The translations under genes were made by a program, and so were the position numbers. From Liolophura sinensis (lineage: Eukaryota > Mollusca > Polyplacophora > Chitonida > Chitonidae): a stretch of 64,000 nucleotides of DNA. The notes beneath the pieces are model-generated. The model made no database searches and was not told the DNA's origin. It saw nothing but the letters and a program-made list of their open reading frames with translations. Positions 57,721 through 64,000 of the stretch are shown here, in pieces (position 1 is the first letter of the stretch; each line of letters opens with the position of its first letter). The stretch is from the NCBI RefSeq assembly GCF_032854445.1, contig NC_088305.1, positions 9,615,606 to 9,679,605 on the forward strand, read 5' to 3'.

Positions 57721-59074
57721 GTATTGATAAGCAATAAGCCCTAACCAAACAATAATGCAAGTATTCTGTTTAATATATACATTGCCCTTCTACGAACAAC
57801 CCCAAAGACTTTACTATTGCACAATCGTAATTGTTTTTGTCGTTTGTTGAGGTGTATAGGAAAGAATTGGTGGACGACCATTTCTGGATGGAATCTGCAA
57901 AGCAGTTATTGACTTAATTTAGAACGTTGTTGATTACTGTATATAAAGTTTTAAATGGATAATTCGTTTTATTTCTAGTATTTAATGGTGCACGAAAATA
58001 GAATCAATAATCTAGCACAGAACATTACGTCATTCTGTTTCAAACTGATTCCAAACAACTGATTCACAACGCCGTACGGTCACAACAAAAATTATGTTGA
58101 ACGGAAGCATTATAATAAAGTGTTTACACACTTCAACGTTTCCTATAGACTGAGATTAGATTTTATTTAACGTTTACAGACGTTCAATACGTACTGCAAT
58201 GCTCAGTTGTACGTACATGTAAAGTATAGCTTCACGATACTCTTGACTTGAGTGAGACGTAAACAATGTGGATACGCACGAGTGTATCCGTCATATGATG
58301 ACTAGTATCTTTATGGGAACAATTACTTAGGGCGCCAATCGGGCAAATGCAACACCGTGCGTTCCTGCCATTTCTCACATAGACAAGTAAGTTTTACGGG
58401 TAGATTTATTTGTTGACGATGAAAACCCAGTCAAATCTGTAACGGCACTGGATGGATGGACTAACGATTGGTCTGCCAGCAAATGGGGTCACTGCTGGGT
58501 TGATGGGTACAAAGTTGAGTTGATTGGTGTATTGAGAGACTGACTGATTTATGGTATGTTATTAAAACCGGTCTATAACAATATTTCATCCCCTTTGCAA
58601 AGCTTACTTTACTTTAAAGAGATCTTAGCCACAGTGCTCACGACCAAAACACCCATCAGTTCATCTATAACGCTGTTAATTACGCATATATAACAAAATA
58701 ACTTTGTTTAACAGATAATTAATTAGGTTTTGCTTACGTCATGATATTCGGTGCGTGTAATGTGGACCCGTCAAACGCCTGGGAACAGGATTTTGACGTC
58801 ATTTTATTGACGTCAAATGTTGTTTGCCCAGTTCAACATCCTCTATTCAAAGACAGTACGACGTTACAGTAGAAATTGATACATTGTAACGGTTTAGACG
58901 TTACGCTACAAACTAATTCTTGACGTAACAATGCCTTGTGGTCCTATTTTACACTAGTGCCACCTCACGGGAATATGACGCCTCCCCATTTGCACTGTTT
59001 AAGCATTTACAAAAACATTTGAATAAAACCCGAATTGGTGTAAATCTGTTTATTTACTTGATTGGTGTAAGCCG
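57721..59074. other. Intergenic DNA
   Basis: No feature recognised. Confidence 0.5.
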
Positions 59075-59175
59075 CACTTAAATTGACACCAGGCACAATT
59101 TGACAGGTTACCACTAACCATTTGGCAAAAGTCACACTATCGTCGCTTCTCTGGTTTAATCTCTTTGCTGTAAGT
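59075..59175 (+). repeat. Dispersed repeat D, copy 8
   Basis: AAATTGACACCAGGCACAAT, ACCATTTGGCAAAAGTCACA, ATCGTCGCTTCTCTGGTTTA. Confidence 0.62.
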
Positions 59176-59189
59176 CATTTATTACGTTA

Positions 59190-59392
59190 TGTTTTATTTA
59201 TTTATTTAATTGCTTGATGTTTTACTCCGTACTCAAAATATTTCATCCGCAGGTTGATTAGAGTCCTTCCAACGTACGACTGGAGAAAAAGCCAGCATGG
59301 ACTGGACGTGACCTCATAGCGACCTCATTTGTGGGAGGCTCCGGGGTCAGAGCGCCGTGCTGGCGTGCTAACCCCTAGGCCACGGAATTGCC
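59190..59392 (-). repeat. SINE family A, body deleted, head kept
   Basis: Tail GATGTTTTACTCCGTACTCA joins directly to CATCCGCAGGTTGATTAGAG, losing the middle of the body. The head (GTGGGAGGCTCCGGGGTCAG, GTGCTAACCCCTAGGCCACG) is retained. Confidence 0.82.
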
Positions 59393-62300
59393 TGTTACGT
59401 AAATCATTGGTCAGGTAACCAATGGATCACAGGTTACTGTCCAAGGTCGTTTGAAAGCAGACGTCTTGGCCACCCAACCCGATCCTTGTGCGAAATGGCA
59501 TTGCTGTAGTAGATGATTTACAGCAAAATACCTTAAACCCAAGACGACATGACAAACAGCTTGAAAAAGTGCCCAAGTATCTAACTGTGATAGCGTTTGG
59601 ACATGTTCCCATTATAGTTTCCACATAAAATGGAACTCGGTCCTCTCATATGCGCTGTCTGCAAACTGTCAACGCCGCACGTCACAGAAACGGGATTCCA
59701 ACCATTTTAGAAAATTCTAAATGCATATCACGTCAATATTCATAAATACTGTCGCAGAAATAACGCAAGCGATAAGCGGTGGATCCGCTTTTACACCATC
59801 CGAGAGCCAATAGGCATTATCAAGTACCTGGCAAACATAAAATAAAGATATTCCATCTTTATTTAACATTAGATGATTTTAAATTAGTGTAACTTAGGTT
59901 TAATTTTGAACAGGTTCACAACCTGCAAATCGTACTGTTATGGGCAGTGAGGGGAAAAAAGTCATCAGTGATAACTTGTTCTTTAACCTGCTCTCAGCCC
60001 GATATACATTTAGGCAATGACCACATGTATACACAAAGGAAAGGTAACTGAAGCCATTACTGGCTGTAATTAAAAGATTGTGTGGCTGCCAGATAGTGTG
60101 ATTACATACTTCGTCATCGCTGACATATACAGGTCAGCATAAGCTGATGGACGTCGGCTTGAAGTGACGCCCGCACATGCTGCAATTGAGCTGGTACATG
60201 CCAAAACGCCGTGTATGTGATTGCTAGCGGGAGATATCCCAGTCAACAACACTCAGAGTATAACGCCACTGACAATTGCCAAGCAGGACACAGCAAAAAT
60301 CATTCGAGAAAGACGGATAATCTGGAATTTTCTTCTCTCATTATTTTATGTAATTTCAGTGAACTGTTGGTTTTTAATGGATTTGTTGTTGTTGTTGTTG
60401 TTGTTGCTTTTAAGCCTTACTCAAGAACTTTCAAGTGTTCAGTGGTGCCCAGCTCTTTGACTGGGGGTACAGTTGATTGAAATGAAAAAATTTTCTGTTC
60501 ACAGTGTTTCTCTTTGGTCGTCATATTATCTGACAATATTTCTAAAAATGAGTTGAAGCTAAATTCTAGGAGCCAAACAACTGAATTTATTTTGGAACAA
60601 AATCTTTCACAATTTAACTTAACGTAACAGAATAGAATTACTGCTTATTTCCAGCCCATTCAGATATACATGCACTTTCTACGAACAGTTGGAGCCATAC
60701 GAAAGACGAGAGTCCCTGTCTAGGCCCAGGATTGAACTTGTTCCGTCTTTGCCGGTGTGGGCATCATATTTTGGTTATTGACGACTTATGACAACATGAT
60801 ACACGATTTGGGTAAGGAAATTCATTCATTCCTTGCGTCTTTCCAACATCATTGAAAACTTTTAACGGCCACTCCTTGCACGATTGTCTCTGAATTTCAC
60901 ATTTTCCTAGTTCTTTAGAGGTTGGTGTTGAGCGTTGCTTTAGAAATTAGCTTTGAAATTAATGGCCTGAGATGTCCATTTTGTTGACGTCTAAAATACG
61001 AATGTCTGTTTTGGTGCATAGATTAACAATCCCTACAAGTGTGTATCCTGCTTACCGTGATGGTTGCTCAAACTAAATTCATTATGGCTCGAACAAGCCT
61101 ACATTAACGAACGAATCAAAAATATAGTTAACTATCTCAGAACCATTTAATGATGAGAATTGGCTTGTAGTCACGCTGGCATTTTTGTGTCCTGTCATTA
61201 ACAAGTTGTGCAATCCTCAACGCATTTTTCATTCGGGACAGAAACAGTATATTTGTGTTTTACACGTTCTCACCATAGAGACGACGAGGGGGAAATGAAA
61301 AAGTGTGGGTGCTTAGGAAATATATTTCCAATGCGACGACAGTTTTTCTTTACAGGTACCAGACTGGGGCGAATGAATTTCTTTGTTTTGAGCCTTATAT
61401 TCTTTCTTCCACCCATTCACATGACCTTAGTCTTATAACTGAAATATTATGGAAAAACTTGTAATCAAGTTAATGATATAATTTAACTTCTCATGTGCCC
61501 TTGACTGCAAAGTTTAAGTTCAGATAAAACTGTAACGGCAGGGTATATGTCCATATCGCACTCTTCGAACTAGTTCCCTCGGGTCAAGCAAGATCTACGA
61601 ATTAAACATAGTTGACATACAAGAGGGTTGTACTCTCCTTCAAGAGTGGAGAGTAGATAAGAATCAAAGATGACATACCCGTTACACTTAGTTATGATAA
61701 TTGGCGGCATTTGTGTTTCTTCAAAGACTGCTAAAATCATGAACACCTGTCTAAACATATTGGTTTCAATAAAGAACTTCTTCCACGAACGATCTCAGAG
61801 GGATTATTTCAGCACGTGTGTCTTTTTCCCTGTACATTGTTAAATTGAGCTTAAAATTCAAGCTCAAGTAAAATGCACAAGGATTGCGCCTTGCAAAGGC
61901 GTATATGTATCACTAACTGACAGGGATTTCTTTTGGACTTGTTGAACAGTTTACTTTGAGACTCACGCGGGTATAATTTTCCCAAAATGACTGACATCTA
62001 CATGCCTATTAATGAGATTTAGGTGGAATCACCATGGTAGTTGACTGCTGTAGAAGAAAACAATAAAACCCAAAGTTGATGTCGTTATGGCATCATATTC
62101 TTCTTTTCTCAAACGTTATAATGGGGGGGGGGGGGGTTGTGGAGTTGTATACAAGCAAATAACAAGAGATATGTAAAAGGAAACCAGAAGACTTTTTGAA
62201 AAGAAGTCAATTCCCACCACACCCACCCCAACTCCATTGCTGGTAGTCGACTCCGGCTTAAGACATCCATTCACTACTTCAGCAAGAGCCGTGGTTATGC

Positions 62301-62431
62301 TCGATTTTGTGTTATAAAAGTTGTGTTAGGCCAAACGATGATTCTTTTACGTGCCACATTGCATAACAAACAAAGAACAAAGTGAAGAATTTTAGTTTTT
62401 TAAGATATCAAGTAAGCAAAACATTAATATA
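59393..62431. other. Intergenic DNA
   Basis: No gene. A GTT triplet run with a faint reverse SINE A tail (CTTTTAAGCCTTACTCAAGA) lies at 60384-60440. A 14-G tract lies near 62125. Confidence 0.5.
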
Positions 62432-62697
62432 CTTATTTGTTTTTTTAATTTTTGATTAGTGTTTTGCGCCGTACTCAAGGATATTTCACCTATACAACGG
62501 CGGCCAGCATTATGACGGGAGGAAACCGGGCAGAGCTCGGGGAAACCCCCAACCATCCCCAGGTTGCTGGCAGACCTTCCCACGTACGACCGGACAGGAA
62601 GCCAGCATGAGTTGAAGTCAAAGCGACCGCATTGGTGTGAGGCTCCAGGGTCATTACGCTGATCTAGCGCACTAACCAACTGAGCCACAGAGGCCCC
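62432..62697 (-). repeat. SINE family A, full length
   Basis: From TTAGTGTTTTGCGCCGTACT to GAGCCACAGAGGCCCC. Tail, body and tRNA-like head are all present, with a slightly shortened B-box region. Confidence 0.92.
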
Positions 62698-64000
62698 AGA
62701 TCATTTATACAAGACTATGGATTGTTTACACGCATCTCTTCGGCTCGTGCTTCTTTTGGCTTTTGGTGTCCACGAGTAAATATCTCTCTCGTAATTTACA
62801 ACAAAAGTTAAGCAGACGAACATTCATTCTTTCAAAAAATAGAAAAAAATCGCTCCAAATATATCGTAAATATTTACAACAAGCATGCCTCGTAAAGCAT
62901 TGTTCTGCTGTATTGTGTAGCCTCCTGTGACTTATTGTATGGCGTAGGCCATTTCCCCGAAGAGTGTCTATATTTGCACACTGAGTGACAAAAATAAACA
63001 GTGGGATGTCTTTAAATAGAATCGTTGTTAAAGACGAGCATTTGTACTTTAGTTTGAGTTAAATGTATGTTTATCTGTAATCATACCCACACAAGCCTCC
63101 CTTTCTTTTCCGGCCATTTTCTTTAGGGGGACTCTCAGACATAAACAGTCTCTCTGATTGGCTCATTTGAGAAAACATTGCAGAAACCCGCTTCCTCAAA
63201 TAGTCCTGACTGTGACGACAACGATTAAAGTGAGAGAGGAAACCCTGGCGCTGGCAGCACCGTGCGCTAAACGCATGGCCTTGAGTTGAGAAGGATCTGG
63301 CGAACTGTTTGAAGAGTAACCGGACTCCTTGCAGGCCGTCTGACGTTCTTAACGGGTCAACACTTCAAAACATCACTTCTTAACGACGCGTTCAAATCAA
63401 CACACGCTGTTGTCAGCTGACCGAGAGTATCCGACCAAAGCTGTCCATCAACTGGTAGGAAAAAGGCCCTCATTAATGTCAGCTTAGCCATACTAGTATC
63501 TCGACAGTTGTTTGTAACGACCGTTATGTGCGCACATCGGAAATTACAGTGTCTCTTTTAGACTATCGTACATGTATAAGTGTTGTCACAGAGGAAAGCA
63601 TTTGTACATTGGCCGAGGGGTTGTCCGTTTTTGTTGGATCCAAGCTGTGAACTGCGGACAAACACAAATCAACTGGACTTGTACCCAACGAAACCCACTC
63701 AAATGCAGATTCACCTGTTTTCTTTTGCTGCTGATCGTGGTAAGTGGAAAAACCAAGTCTGTAAGACCATGTCTATAATATTACGTAATGGTTCATACTG
63801 TGCAATTTTATTATTTACACGTCAAATTATACCTATCTTGAAAATACCTGTACTGTAGATATACCTTTATGTATACACACCATCACACTCCAAGGTTCAA
63901 TCCACTAACTAAACCTAGTCAGTTAAATTAAAAAAAAACTGTATATTTTAGAACCTTTTTTTTTTTTTTTTGCTTTGTCTACAAATAATGGAATGTAATC
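62698..64000. other. Intergenic DNA to the window end
   Basis: No gene recognised. T-rich run at 63955-63971. Confidence 0.5.

Overview
This is a stretch of AT-rich animal nuclear DNA. Genes are split by GT-AG introns, tRNA-derived SINEs are numerous, and microsatellites are common. The main SINE family (tail ending in a TAAA-rich run, with a shared GTATAAGTGAAATATTCTTG-type 3' block) and the second family (ending in ACTC repeats) are types I associate with molluscan genomes, so a marine mollusc or close lophotrochozoan relative is the best guess. The species cannot be named from the window. Most of the 64 kb is non-coding. Layout: (1) 1-1798, no recognisable gene, probably intron or upstream DNA of the receptor gene that follows. 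(2) 1799-5355, a tandem array of about 45 copies of a 79-bp unit. Each unit is a copy of the intron/exon boundary of the next real exon: about 24 bp of polypyrimidine tract and 3' splice site plus about 55 bp encoding the start of TM6 of a class B1 (secretin/PTH-type) GPCR. (3) 5356-6487 (+), the last three coding exons of that receptor: TM6/ECL3/TM7 start, a 42-nt TM7 exon, and the cytoplasmic tail with the stop codon. This is the most striking part of the window. (4) 12322-18104 (-), a complete six-exon gene for a secreted pancreatic-type lipase of 343 residues. It has a signal peptide, an intact Ser-Asp-His triad and a TATA box. Its introns hold several SINEs, some in head-to-head orientation. 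(5) 25149-25945 (+), a decayed rhodopsin-class GPCR with a frameshift and a TGA where the TM6 toggle-switch tryptophan should be. (6) 33110-33931 (-), a dead Tc1-like transposase with an internal deletion and both catalytic aspartates replaced. (7) 40678-41920, a 1.24-kb non-autonomous transposon-like unit with inverted ends built from GGACAAAA-type repeats and flanked by TA. (8) Two copies of an LTR-like dispersed repeat (27345-27945 minus, 42653-43110 plus), each with a perfect three-unit heat-shock-factor motif near its start. (9) 46680-51800, old, diverged segmental duplications and several copies of an unnamed dispersed repeat. (10) About 20 fragments of SINE family A, four of family B and three of family C, plus minisatellites. 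The lipase and the receptor are unrelated genes that happen to be neighbours; there is no operon-like organisation. Assignments come from reading motifs and splice sites by eye. No database search was possible, so exon calls rest on frame continuity, splice consensus and family motifs.
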